Assembly: GCF_046630445.1 (NCBI RefSeq)
Contig: NC_092337.1
Span: forward strand, 227,520,001-227,584,000
Length of the DNA stretch: 64,000 bases
Origin: Rutidosis leptorrhynchoides
Lineage: Eukaryota > Streptophyta > Magnoliopsida > Asterales > Asteraceae
Direction of reading: 5' to 3'
Below the pieces are notes generated by a model, which saw only the letters and a list, made by a program, of their open reading frames with translations, was not told the DNA's origin and made no database searches. The position numbers and the translations under genes were made by a program. This document shows, in pieces, positions 11,754-23,250 of the stretch (positions are counted from its first letter, which is position 1; every line of letters begins with the position of its first letter).

Positions 11754-12137
11754 TCAACAAGTTTGTGCAGAAGTGTTATTTCTTGTATGTATGGATATGT
11801 TTTTTTTCAACATTATAAAAATCGAAACTGAAGTTGATAAAAGTCGAAGTGTTATAACAATTAATATTGTTTTATGTTTTGCCAATATCAACTTAATTCT
11901 TAATGAATACGCAATGAAACACTTCCAAAAGTTTCTAGGCTGCGAAGCATGTGACCCAGGACTAGACGGTGTACTAGACAATGGACTATCTTTAGTTTGA
12001 GAAGTAGTTCCTTCATCGAAGTTTAATTTCCTAACAATGTTCGGCTCATGAGAATGTTTAAATAGTATATCGAGATTGGGTAACATGTCTTCTAAGACGG
12101 GATTCTTAGATCGAGTATTTATGTGATCTAAAATCAT
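11754..12137 (-). CDS. hypothetical ORF at the gag position of E4
   Basis: A 127-codon minus-strand frame starting about 420 bp downstream of the E4 primer site once E3 is removed, on the strand of E4. The N-terminus contains NTRSKNP and is polar, Ser/Thr/Pro-rich to about residue 70 (GTTSQTKDSPLSSTPSSPG). The rest is hydrophobic and less protein-like. By position it could be the start of a broken gag, but I see no diagnostic gag motif. Confidence 0.25.
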   Translation of the reverse strand: MILDHINTRSKNPVLEDMLPNLDILFKHSHEPNIVRKLNFDEGTTSQTKDSPLSSTPSSPGSHASQPRNFWKCFIAYSLRIKLILAKHKTILIVITLRLLSTSVSIFIMLKKNISIHTRNNTSAQTC

Positions 12138-12452
12138 AAAAAGAAATATTTTAGGGGAAAACTTTTTAAACTTTATGGTATATAGACAATTTAATTTTAA
12201 TGTTAATATAATCCTTTTTCTTATTATTTATTTTATGTTTATGAGGAAATTTGGAATTAATATATTAATATAACTTAAATTGATAAATATAATATTTAAC
12301 ATTAATGACATAATTATAAATATAATTATTAAGTACCAACTTTTATCGCATAACAACGAATAATCAAACATAAATTAGCATATTGAATCTTTCAATACTT
12401 AAGTGACCGTCAACGTCTAGGTTCGAGCAGAGGCCTTTAAATCGGAACCCCA
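12138..12452 (-). other. E4 internal leader, distal part
   Basis: AT-rich non-coding sequence continuous (after removing E3) with 23448-23554 next to the E4 primer site. No feature otherwise recognised. Confidence 0.4.
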
Positions 12453-12457
12453 GCAAC
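12453..12457. repeat. target-site duplication of E3 (left copy), GCAAC
   Basis: GCAAC here and at 23443-23447 flank the TG..CA ends of E3 exactly, the 5-bp duplication expected of an LTR-retrotransposon integrase. Confidence 0.9.
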
Positions 12458-13171
12458 TGTCACAACCCGTCCTTATCCATCTGGACGAAATCATCAACAT
12501 TTGGTCCCATTGCGAGGTACTGTCCTAAATATGCAGGAATGACTCCAAGTAATATGAGCAAATGCACAGCGGAAGACTTCTTTCATACCTGAGAATAAAC
12601 ATGCTTAAAGGTGTCAACCAAAAGGTTGGTGAGTTCATAGGTTTATCATCACAATCATTTCAATATCTTAATAGACCACAAGATTTCATATTCATAAACG
12701 TTTTAATAAAAATATTATAAGTGGTTGAGCACTTGGTAACCATATTTAACATTTAATCAACGTCGCACATTCCCTTTATTATGAAATCTCACTACACCGT
12801 ACCAAGTGTAGTCACCAAAACGAAGTACTGTGCAACCGTTGAATACTGGTCGTCCAGTCCGGTTGGGGTTGTCAGGCCCGATAGATCTATCAACAGGATT
12901 CGAGTTTACAATACCCATGTAAATAGTAGTTACCAAGCTACAGGGAAGTATGCCAGTGGTACAACTCAACGTATAATGTATTTTTAAGTACTTGTGTCTA
13001 TTTCGTAAACATTTATAAAAGCAGCACATGTATTCTCAGCCCAAAAATATATATTGCAAAAGCAATTAAAAAGGGAGCAAATGAAACTCACCATACTTTA
13101 TTTTGTAGTAAAAATACATAGAACGACATTGAACAAATATAGGGTTGGCCTCAGATTCACGATCCTATATC

Positions 13172-13173
<2 letters not shown>

Positions 13174-13265
<92 letters not shown>
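13174..13265. repeat. (TA)n microsatellite in E3 3' LTR
   Basis: About 46 uninterrupted TA units; the counterpart in the other LTR is 20568-20661, which has an interrupting CA. Confidence 0.95.
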
Positions 13266-13268
<3 letters not shown>

Positions 13269-13477
13269 CACGTATAATCGTAATCGAATAAATTTATATA
13301 TTATTACTATTATTAATTGTTATTTTATTAATTTATATGTTAATAATACTAATAATAATGATAAAAATAAAACTAATTATAAAAATAATGATCATTCTAA
13401 TAAAAAGTGATAATTTTAATAATAGAAAAATGATATTTTTAATAAAAATGATATATTTAAAAATAATGATACTTTTA

Positions 13478-13478
<1 letters not shown>

Positions 13479-13535
<57 letters not shown>
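13479..13535. repeat. (AAT)n microsatellite in E3 3' LTR
   Basis: About 19 units; the 5' LTR counterpart (about 20876-20971) is around 40 bp longer and contains a GATGAT interruption. Confidence 0.95.
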
Positions 13536-13538
<3 letters not shown>

Positions 13539-15719
13539 GTTATACCCTTTTATTATCATCAATATGTATCATCATGCATTCGATATCATGATTATCGTCT
13601 TCACCGTAACCATCATCATCATCATACTATGCTTTCTATCCTAATTATAATTATAATCATAATTATAATAATAACCATATTCATATTCATCAACATCCCG
13701 AGCACATAACATTATCAAACTAATCGACAACCTCATCATGTCATGATCAAATGATCCTCGAATTATCATTATCATATGACCCATTCGTCACCATCGTCAA
13801 GTCATTTCTATGATCACAATCACTATAATATCATAATCATAAATCGTGTATCATCCTCATTCTCATATCATTCTTTTACCTCATCATCTCATTTCATGTA
13901 TCTTCATCATCTTAATCACTTAAATTATTATCATTATCACAACAATCCCTTTCTTATCATCATCTATATTTATATCGTTTTGTATATCATTGTAAACATC
14001 TTGAATGTTTTAATAGAAACCACGAACGGGTCATGGCCCAACATCGCACAGGTTTTTTTTTATTTTACGGGCCAGATTTTCCTAGTCCAAGAATACCACC
14101 TTCGGCCCATACAATAAACAATATATGGCTCATTAATAGCCCGAAGCATGTGGGTTTTTGTCTGGTACAATCGATGGTATAGAAACAGAAACGTGGACAG
14201 CCGCTATTAATTAATCAACAAATTTCACAAGTGGGGTTTATTTACCTTGTACTTGTCGGCCACAACAATTGAAAACAGAAAAAAAAAAATTACAGCAGCG
14301 AATAATTAAATGGTTTCTGTGTGGATTTCTTGTCGACTGAAAACAGGAAAGAAAGTAATCGTAGTAGCATAGTAGTCTTGTGGGTTTGTGGTGTTTTCAC
14401 TGTTAGCTTTAGGGGGAGAGAGAGAGAGGATGGAAGACGGTGGTGGCCAACGATTGTGTTCGTGGGGGGGTCGATGGTGGTTAAAGGGTTGCAATAGTGT
14501 TGAACAAGAAGCAGATTATCAGCAACTTATGGCGATTTATAATGTGATTAGTAATCGAAACAGGAGAAAGAGAGAGAAATATTTAGGGTGAGAGTTCAAA
14601 TGGAGAAAGAAAGGAGGTTTCTTGGTGGTGGTGGCGGTGGATTGATCAAAGTGGCGAAGGTGGTTAGCTTGTGATGGTGTCGGTTATGGTGATCACGACT
14701 GCATACAGTAGCAAGAACAATGGTAGTTTAAGATGTTCAACAGGAGTGGAAACCGAAGAAAACAATAGGGATTTACGGTGGTCTGTGGTGATGGGGAGGT
14801 GCTCGGTGGTGTGGTTCACGGTGGTGGTTTTGAGTTTCCATTGAAATAGAAAAACGCAGATGATTCTCGTGATCGATGGTGGTGATTTCCGGGTGTTCAA
14901 AGGTGGTTCATATGGTGGCCGGTGGAGAGATGGTGGTTAAATAAACCGTCGGTGATTGTGGTGATTCTACATGTGATTTGTATATGTGTGTGTTATCATG
15001 TATGCAGTGGTGTGTATATATAAGATTTATAATAATTAAAAGTAATAATATAATATTCCTAATAGTAATCTCAATGATCCCGTGAAATTCTCATTCCACA
15101 ATGATGTCAATATATACACTGTATTGTTACCTATCATTGAGGTAACTAACTAAACAATGATTTCCTACCCATAAAGATTAATATACGAATCACAAGGATG
15201 TAGTCAAATAAACTCCTAAACTTTTGGTGTTGATATATTTTACATATATATCTGTTAATAGTAAACAAGGAATAAGGATAATGGTACATGAAACTAACAG
15301 AAACCTTTCATTTCACTTTGTATCATTCAAATTAATAGAGTATGATTTTCAAAAAGGTTACAGTAATATGATTGATTAAGATTCAATTATTCATCTCACA
15401 TTTGTCCTATGTACCATTGTTATATTTTGGGTGTTATTTCGTACTTCGTTGTTGATCGGTGACGGATAAAAAGTATTCAGAAAAAAATCCCATATTTTTA
15501 CAGTAATTAACTTTCTTTATTTCGCTCATTATGATATAAAATTCGAGCATTAACTATTAAATAAAAATTACATCAAACGAGTATTACAATTAGATAATAT
15601 TTATTTTTAATATATTTTAGTTATATAAAAAATATATTGTAAATGATTATTATTGTAATATCATAAAATTTTTTTTTATTTTACATAATTAATTCTAACA
15701 ACTAAATCATTTAGTATTT

Positions 15720-15721
<2 letters not shown>

Positions 15722-15776
<55 letters not shown>
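15722..15776. repeat. (AT)n microsatellite in E3 3' LTR
   Basis: About 27 units; counterpart 23164-23247 has about 42. Confidence 0.95.
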
Positions 15777-15781
<5 letters not shown>

Positions 15782-15970
15782 GTATCTATTTACAAATAGT
15801 GGTTCGTGAACCGTCGAGAACAGTTGAAGGTCAATTGAATATATGAAACAGTTCAAAATTTTTTTTTTTTTTTGAGACTCAACCTAATAGACTTTACTTA
15901 TCGTGTCTAAGATATTATGTCGTATCGAGAGTTTGATTTAAAATTAGTTGAAATTTTCTGGGTTGTGACA

Positions 15971-16010
15971 GTACCTACCCGTTAAAGAAATTTCGTCCCG
16001 AAATTTGAGT
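15971..16010 (-). other. E3 polypurine-tract region
   Basis: On the minus strand AATTTCGGGACGAAATTTC then TTTAACGGGTAGGTA sits directly before the 3' LTR start. This is the E5/E6/E7 arrangement. Confidence 0.85.
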
Positions 16011-16332
16011 GAGGTGGTCATGGCTAACAATAAAAATTGTTTTCATGACGAATATGAGTTGATAATTAGAGTTTTATCATCATTGAATAATATGGATAAA
16101 TCAATTCGATTACTCGAAGAGTATGAGTGAAGCTATTGCAAAAGAGCGAAATGATAAAATTACGGTTCGTCTTAACTTTTGACGTAGTCTTGTTAGATTT
16201 TCGGAATTCAAGGAATTTAAAAGAAAATCTTGGAAATCTATAGGATTTGATTCTTCGGGTTTTATGGAAAATTGGGATCCTCTTTAATTTAATGCGATTA
16301 TCTGTCTCGATTGCTTTGTCTAATATCTTCTC

Positions 16333-16339
16333 TATAAAT
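16333..16339 (+). promoter_or_regulatory. TATA box of the antisense ORF in E3
   Basis: TATAAAT, 76 bp before the ATG at 16415, followed by a pyrimidine-rich leader (16341-16400). The same TATA box and leader (CTATAAAT.AACTTCTT.CGTTC) occur in E5 at 56485-56491 on the minus strand. Confidence 0.5.
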
Positions 16340-16414
16340 GAACTTCTTTCGTTCAATTATTTTCACCACTCCAATTATTTCTTTCTCGATCCATACTTTT
16401 AAACGATTGTGAAA

Positions 16415-16588
16415 ATGCTTAATCCAGTTCTGATCCTTGTCCTCATCCTTACTATCGCAACATTCATTCTCCTTTTCCAACTTTCACCAGAGGAATCTAC
16501 TTTCTTCTACTTCGCTCTTGGGGTTATAGTGTTTTTACTTCTCCCGTGTCTTTATGTTGCGATAAACATTGACATACACGGTTTGTAA
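16415..16588 (+). CDS. antisense two-transmembrane microprotein ORF (E3 copy)
   Basis: A 57-residue ORF on the strand opposite to E3's own genes. Residues about 4-23 (PVLILVLILTIATFILLFQL) and about 30-52 (from FFYFALGVIVF) are two strongly hydrophobic segments of membrane-helix length, separated by a short acidic turn (SPEES). The C-terminus is short and polar (NIDIHGL). E5 holds an ORF of identical length, start and stop with 10 amino-acid differences and no indel. Seen: conserved ORF, TATA box, leader and 3' flank. Inferred: a small membrane protein expressed from its own promoter, or a captured host gene. I do not recognise the family. Confidence 0.5.
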   Translation: MLNPVLILVLILTIATFILLFQLSPEESTFFYFALGVIVFLLLPCLYVAINIDIHGL

Positions 16589-17224
16589 TTTATGTGTTGT
16601 TATCGGGCTTTATATTCTCCCTTATATTTCGAAGCTTTATGCTTTTGTTTTCTCTTTCCGACTTCAAGTCCAGCGAATAATGGTCCAGAATTCGTAGATA
16701 TAGAATTTCGAATGATTATAATGTTCTAAGCAGGAAGGAACGTGATAGCACGATTTGATTTTCAAATTTATCAAAATTACTGAAGATAGAAATATCAAGA
16801 ATATATTTTTCTTGATATGTTCGGAGGTTATGTAGAATGAAAGAGTTATGTAACATGACACATGATGATGGTATAATCTACTGTGAACCATCATCACATT
16901 TCATTAGAAACTCAGCATGACTTACTGTAATATAATCACGTTGGCCTGTCGTCATTATATTATACTAACTCATGCTTCAATTCCCAACACTTCTATAGGA
17001 AATCATTCATAATTTAAACTTGATTGTTACAGAATATAGAAACTAAAACAGTTTCTTTTATGATGTAACATAGATAGCACGAAAGATAAATAATTTCGGA
17101 CGAGAATAGTTATGAAAATATTGTCAGAAATATTGAGAATATTTATTACTGAAAGATACGATGATATCTTAGAATTTTAAAATATCTAGAATTAAAGGAT
17201 GTTGCAGAACTTTTTCGCAAGGAT
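16589..17224 (-). other. E3 internal non-coding stretch
   Basis: Aligns patchily with E5 55616-56243 (reverse orientation). It contains short inverted repeats, for example around 16850-16990 (ATGATG / CATCAT and TAATATAATCACG / CGTCATTATATTA). No gene seen. Confidence 0.5.
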
Positions 17225-17530
17225 TTAGAATAAATAATGAGCAAGATATTCGCTAAAGAGTTCATTAGATACTGATTCATCTGGATTCATTAAATACAGG
17301 TTTAGTCCTTGTGATTTGTCCACAGCCTCCTTCATAGTTTTGCATAATCCGCTTTCCAGTTCCAAATTTTATATCGAGCGTTCCTAACACTCCATTTTTC
17401 ATCATCAAACTCTTGGTCGTTCAGACCATCTGCGATTTTGCTGTTTCCTCTGCATTTAATGATACCATATATGAATCTTCGGTTATCAATCCGAGGTGTT
17501 TTCAGGAGAATTGTGTTTTTAGATGATTAA
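17225..17530 (-). pseudogene. poly(A)-binding protein fragment in E3 (RRM3 end, linker, RRM4 start)
   Basis: In E3 sense the frames give NAEETAK, then ADGLNDQEFDDEKWS, then (from 17335) MKEAVDKSQGLNLYLMNPD and ESVSNE. Plant cytoplasmic PABPs have at this point NADDAA, ALNGKKFDDKEW and KEAADKSQGLNLYVKNLD: the C-terminal part of RRM3, the linker, and RNP2 of RRM4. The frame shifts after NAEETAK and again before MKEAV, so it is not translatable as one protein. E5 carries the same fragment. It is a transduplicated host-gene piece; PABP normally binds mRNA poly(A) tails. Confidence 0.75.
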
Positions 17531-18973
17531 ACGCTGATGGTAATATGGTGGAATATAAAAGGTTCTCCGGTAACGATGAGGAAAGCCAATCGTATATATC
17601 AAAGTTATAATAAGACTTATTCGAATGAAAGGTCGAAGTTGCTCTGCTGGAGTTGTGACAAAATTGGCTAATTTGAAAGGGATTACCCAAATTATTTTGG
17701 ATAATAATAAGACTAAAAGAATTAGCACAGCTACGTGTTAAACGATTACTCAGTTCCCGAGAGTTTTTCAGGTGCATAACTATATGCATCAATCTTTTCT
17801 TTCATAGATGAAGTACGGTTGGCTCATCCTCTCATTTGAGGTGTCTTCAAGAATCATGAAAGATTTAAACATGGATTGGAATCGTCAAGATTCAAATGAG
17901 GTTTAAGAAGAAATCAAGTGGCAAACTTGAATAATTGTTTAGTTTCATATGTTATAATCAATATTTTAATTCATTTTAATTGTCCAATGTTGGTAGTCCA
18001 CAGTTGATAGTCCACAGTTAGTAATTCAATAATTCATATATAGTTTAATATATATTTTTTGAATTAATTAATACGTATCGTGACCCGTATACGTCTCAGA
18101 CTCGATCACAACTCAAACTATATATATATTATTGTAGAATCAACCTCAACCCTGTATAGCTAACTCCCGCATTACTGCATATAGAGTGTCTATGGTTATT
18201 CCAAATAATATATATAGATGCGTCTATATGATATGTCAAAACCTTGTATACGTGTCCCGATATTTAAAGTGCGTAAAATAAATATCAGAAATTAAATGAC
18301 GATAAATAAAATGCGTAAAGTAAATAACAGAAATTAAATGACGATAAATAAAATTGCGATAATTAAATTGCGATAAATAAAATGTAATCAGTTAGCTAGG
18401 AACAGTTAGCCAGGAACAGTTAGCGTGGATTCTTAACAAAATTCCTCATAGTTAATTTGTTTGTTTCTAACAAATTTTCTTTTGTCAAATGTTTTTCTTC
18501 ATTATGCCACTTGTTGGATTATGATAAGTCAAAATCCAAATATGAAATTGAGTTTGAATGAAAATAGTTGTTCTTTGGTGAATGGATACGTACATGTGTG
18601 GATTTGAGCAGTATAGTTAATGATTGTTGAATCTGAGTTGAAGAATGTACAGTATAACTTATTAATGTGAAATCTAAATATTCCTCGGGTATTACCTACC
18701 CGTTAAAATATTTTCACCATTAACAGTTCGTACAAAAGAATCTTTAATTACAATCTTTATGAAAATATATATACATATATATTTTCTTCAGATGTAATCA
18801 TGGATTTAATGAGTCAATATGATATTAGACTCATTTGATTTACCGTTAGAATAAGAATATATAATCTCTAAAACATTAGAGATTACATAATCGTCATGTA
18901 GAACAAAGGTAATTGATATAGAATGATATGTAGAACAAAGATAGTCGGTGTAGAACGATACGTAGTACGAAAA
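17531..18973 (-). other. E3 internal region, mostly non-coding, with a shared mobile module
   Basis: 17531-17792 aligns with E5 at about 55010-55160 (both give a frame with HRYR.T.YIPP). 18075-18600 matches the segment at 52924-53455 inserted in the E6 3' LTR, and in inverted orientation part of the E6 LTRs (32030-32150). It contains two tandem copies of a roughly 40-bp AACAGAAATTAAATGACG unit (18290-18355). A small hairpin lies at 18686-18702. No intact gene seen. Confidence 0.55.
18686..18702 (-). other. PPT-like hairpin inside E3
   Basis: CGGGTA-TTACC-TACCCG. On the minus strand it reads TTAACGGGTAGGTAATACCCG, so it contains the same AACGGGTAGGTA that abuts the 3' LTR. Counterparts: 37871-37887, 44807-44823, 54526-54542. 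Confidence 0.6.
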
Positions 18974-19459
18974 TTATGCTCGAGGTACAGAATGAGATGT
19001 TGAAGCTTGTGTTGTTGATGGTACAGCTGTTGATACTGGTGGTACTGTTGGTGCCGGTGATGTTGCTAAAACTGGTAAGTTTTGCACCATATTTTCCAAG
19101 GCTACAACTCGGCCGCGAATTTCGTTGACTTCTTCTACTAACCCTGGCTGGTTATCAGTGTGAGGTGGAGGTTGGATATCTTCTCTAGTTCCGTTAATGG
19201 TAGCCTCAAGACGAAAAATTCTCGCAAAGAGGGTATAAACAGTGTTGCGAACAGGTTCGCCGGTGAGCGGGTCGAGCACTCCGACGTTAGGTGGTAAGTT
19301 CGGCTCGTGATATGGAGTACCTTCTTCATTTCTCCATAGGGTAAGTATTTCGCGAACCCATCTCCACTTTCTAAAGAAATCACTGTAGTTGATCGGTTGA
19401 TGCGCTCCTGTCACGCTATCTTTGGAGTCAGAAGAACTTGGTCGATTCGTAGAGGCCAT
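18974..19459 (-). CDS. E3 coiled-coil protein (gag-position ORF)
   Basis: 161 residues, the only intact ORF of E3 in sense orientation, starting about 375 bp after the primer site. The N-terminus is Ser-rich. The middle has WRNEEGTPYHEPNLP and LTGEPVRNTVYTLF. A helical, heptad-like segment (EEVNEIRGRVVALENMVQNL, residues about 107-126) suggests oligomerisation, followed by a Pro/Thr/Ser-rich tail. There is no capsid motif, zinc knuckle or protease. The E5 pseudogene at 29280 conserves the WR.EEG, LTGEPVRNT and VVALENMVQ motifs, so the protein has been maintained across two diverged families. It may be a minimal gag-like or adaptor protein. I do not recognise a named family. The ATG is supported because E5 and the E2 chimera keep the same position. 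Confidence 0.65.
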   Translation of the reverse strand: MASTNRPSSSDSKDSVTGAHQPINYSDFFRKWRWVREILTLWRNEEGTPYHEPNLPPNVGVLDPLTGEPVRNTVYTLFARIFRLEATINGTREDIQPPPHTDNQPGLVEEVNEIRGRVVALENMVQNLPVLATSPAPTVPPVSTAVPSTTQASTSHSVPRA

Positions 19460-19835
19460 CGTACGCGATCACAGAAAAGATTTTTGGTATGAAAAGCTTA
19501 GTGACAGCAAATGATAGTTGGATGGTATTCTCAATAAATAATATGCATAGATATATAGTACCAGGATCCCATAAATTACGGAGAAATTTACGGAAGATAT
19601 CAGGCAAAGTTTACCGTAATAGATACGCAAAGATATGAATTTGTCTATATACTATCTATGCTATAAAGGCAGTAAAGCGTGTCTAGACTTAGGAATAATA
19701 AGCAGGTAAGTTTACACTAGGAATGATAAACAATACTTATAATATGCAGCTAAGGTCGAAGTCCAGACTCGCTAATGCATCCTAACAACTATCAGTTAGA
19801 CACACTAATGCAAGACCTGGTTCGCTAAGACCAAC

Positions 19836-19847
19836 GCTCTAATACCA
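19836..19847 (-). other. E3 primer-binding site
   Basis: Minus-strand TGGTATTAGAGC, 2 bp from the 5' LTR end; one mismatch to the tRNA-iMet complement. Confidence 0.8.
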
Positions 19848-19849
19848 CC

Positions 19850-20566
19850 TGTCACAACCCGTCCTTATCCACCTGGATGAAATCATCAACATTTGGTCCC
19901 ATTGCGAGGTACTGTCCTAAATATGCAGGAATGACTCCATGTAATATGAGCAAATGCACAGCGGAAGACTTCTTTCATACCTGAGAATAAACATGCTTAA
20001 AGGTGTCAACCAAAAGGTTGGTGAGTTCATAGGTTTATCATCACAATCATTTCAATATCTTAATAGACCACAAGATTTCATATTCATAAACGTTTTAATA
20101 AAAATATTCTAAGTGGTTGAGCACTTGGTAACCATACTTAACATTTAATCAACGTCGCACATTCCCTTTATTATGAAATCTCACTACACCGTACCAAGTG
20201 TAGTCACCAAAATGAAGTACTGTGCAACTGTTGAATACTGGTCATCCAGTCCGGTTGGGGTTGTCAGGCCCGATAGATCTATCAACAGGATTCGCGTTTA
20301 CAATACCCATGTAAATAGTAGTTACCAAGCTACAGGGAAGTATTCCAGTGGTACAACTCAACGTAGAATGTATTTTTAAGTACTTGTGTCTATTTCGTAA
20401 ACATTTATAAAAGCAGCGCATGTATTCTCAGCCCAAAAATATATATTGCAAAAGCAATTAAAAAGGGAGCAAATGAAACTCACCATACTGTATTTTGTAG
20501 TAATAATACATAGAACGACATTGAACAAATATAGGGTTGGCCTCAGATTCACGATCCTATATCATT

Positions 20567-20664
<98 letters not shown>

Positions 20665-20885
20665 CACGTATAATCGTAATCGAATAAATTTATATATTAT
20701 TACTATTATTAATTGTTATTTTATTAATTTATATGTTAATAATACTAATAATAATGATAAAAATAAAACTAATTATAAAAATAATGATCATTCTAATAAA
20801 AAGTGATAATTTTAATAATAGAAAAATGATATTTTTAATAAAAATGATATATTTAAAAATAATGATACTTTTAGTAATAATGATG

Positions 20886-20973
<88 letters not shown>

Positions 20974-23161
20974 GTTATACCCTTTTATTATCATCAATAT
21001 GTATCATCATGCATTCGATATCATGATTATCGTCTTCACCGTAACCATCATCATCATCATACTATGCTTTCTATCCTAATTATAATTATAATCATAATTA
21101 TAATAATAACCATATTCATATTCATCAACATCCTGAGCACATAACATTATCAAACTAATCGACAACCTCATCATGTCATGATCAAATGATCCTCGAATTA
21201 TCATTATCATATGACCCATTCGTCACCATCGTCAAGTCATTTCTGTGATCACAATCACTATAATATCATAATCATAAATCGTGTATCATCCTCATTCTCA
21301 TATCATTCTTTTACCTCATCATCTCATTTCATGTATCTTCATCATCTTAATCACTTAAATTATTATCATTATCACAACAATCCATTTCTTATCATCATCT
21401 ATATTTATATCGTTTTATATATCATTGTAAACATCTTGAATGTTTTAATAGATACCACGAACGGGTCATGGCCCAACATCGCACAGGTTTTTTTTTATTT
21501 TACGGGCCAGATTTTCCTAGTCCAAGAAGACCACCTTCGGCCCATACAATAAACAATATATGGCTCATTAATAGCCCGAAGCATGTGGGTTTTTGTCTTG
21601 TACAATCGATGGTATAGAAACAGAAACGTGGACAACCGCTATTAATTAATCAACAAATTTCACAAGTGGGGTTTATTTACCTTGTACTTGTCGGCCACAA
21701 CAATTGAAAACAGAAAAAAAATAACAGCAGCGAATAATTAAATGGTTTTTGTGTGGATTTCTTGTCGACTGAAAACATGAAAGAAAGTAATCATAGTAGC
21801 ATAGTAGTCTTGTGGGTTTGTGGTGTTTTCACGGTCAGCTTTAGGGGAGAGAGAGAGAGAGAGAGAGGATGGAAGACGGTGGTGGCCAATGATTGTGTTC
21901 GTGGGGGGGTCGATGGTGGTTAAAGGGTTGCAATAGTGTTGAACAAGCAGCAGATTATCAGCAACTTATGGCGATTTTTAATGTGATTGGTAATCGAAAC
22001 AGGAGAAAGAGAGAGAAAGATTTAGGGTGACAGTTCAAATGGAGAAAGAAAGGAGGTTTCTTGGTGGTGGTGGCGGTGGATTGATCAAAGTGGCGAAGGT
22101 GGTTAGCTTGTGATGGTGTAGTTATGGTGATCACGACTGCATACAGTAGCAAGAACAATGGTAGTTTAAGATGTTCAACAGGAGTGGAAACCGAAGAAAA
22201 CAATAGGGATTGACGGTGGTCTGTGGTGATGGGGAGGTGCTCGGTGGTGTGGTTCACGGTGGTGGTTTTGAGTTTCCATTGAAATAGAAAAACGCAGATG
22301 ATTCTCGTGATCGATGGTGGTGATTTCCGGGTGTTGAAAGGTGGTTCATATGGTGGCCGGTGGAGAGATGATGGTTAAATAAACCGTCGGTGATTGTGGT
22401 GATTCTACATGTGATTTGTATATGTGTGTGTTATCATGTATGCAGTGGTGTGTATATATAAGATTTATAATAATTAAAAGTAATAATATAATATTCCTAA
22501 TAGTAATCTCAATGATCCCGTGAAATTCTCATGCTACAATGATGTCAATATATACACTGTATTGTTACCTATCATTGAGGTAACTAACTAAACAATGATT
22601 TCCTACCGATAAAGATTAATATACAGATCACAAGGATGTAGTCAAATAAACTCCTAAACTTTTGGTGTTGATATATTTTACATATATATCTGTTAATAGT
22701 AAACAAGGAATAAGGATAATGGTACATGAAACTAACAGAAACCTTTCATTTCACTTTGTATCATTCAAATTAATAGAGTATGATTTTCAAAAAGGTTACA
22801 GTAATATGATTGATTAAGATTCAATTATTCATCTCACATTTGTCCTATGTACCATTGTTATATTTCGGGTGTTATTTCGTACTTCGTTGTTGATCGAGGA
22901 CGGATAAAAAGTATTCAGAAAAAAATCCCATATTTTTACAGTAATTAACTTTCTTTATTTCGCTCATTATGATATAAAATTCGAGCATTAACTATTAAAT
23001 AAAAATTACATCAAACGAGTATTACAATTAGATAATATTTATTTTTAATATATTTTAGTTATATAAAAATATATTGTAAATGATTATTATTGTAATATCA
23101 TATTTTTTATTTTTATTTTATTTTACATAATTAATTCTAACAACTAAATCATTTAGTATTT

Positions 23162-23250
<89 letters not shown>

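Larger units (their letters stand above)
9597..12137. other. unassigned gene-like region, no clear TE signature
   Basis: Sequence between the E2 3' LTR and the E4 leader. It is less repetitive than its surroundings. A telo-box-like AACCCTTTAGGGTTT lies near 9801, and several spots resemble splice sites (TTGCAG near 10200, TTTTTATCAG near 11255). One short coiled-coil reading frame is present (11257-11565). It could be a host-gene remnant, a captured fragment or part of E4. I recognise no family. Confidence 0.3.
12458..15970 (-). repeat. E3 3' LTR (3,513 bp)
   Basis: TGTCACAACCC at the plus-strand left end, GTTGTGACA at the right. It aligns end to end with 19850-23442, differing mainly in three microsatellites. 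The 14370-14960 stretch is GGT/CCA-rich and gives spurious ORFs. No gene is supported inside. Confidence 0.9.

Noticed and set aside
14306..14900. Pro/His/Thr-rich minus-strand ORFs in the E3 LTRs (also near 21958-22257)
   Set aside because: They come from a GGT/CCA-rich part of the LTR, differ in frame and length between the two LTRs, and have no recognisable domain.
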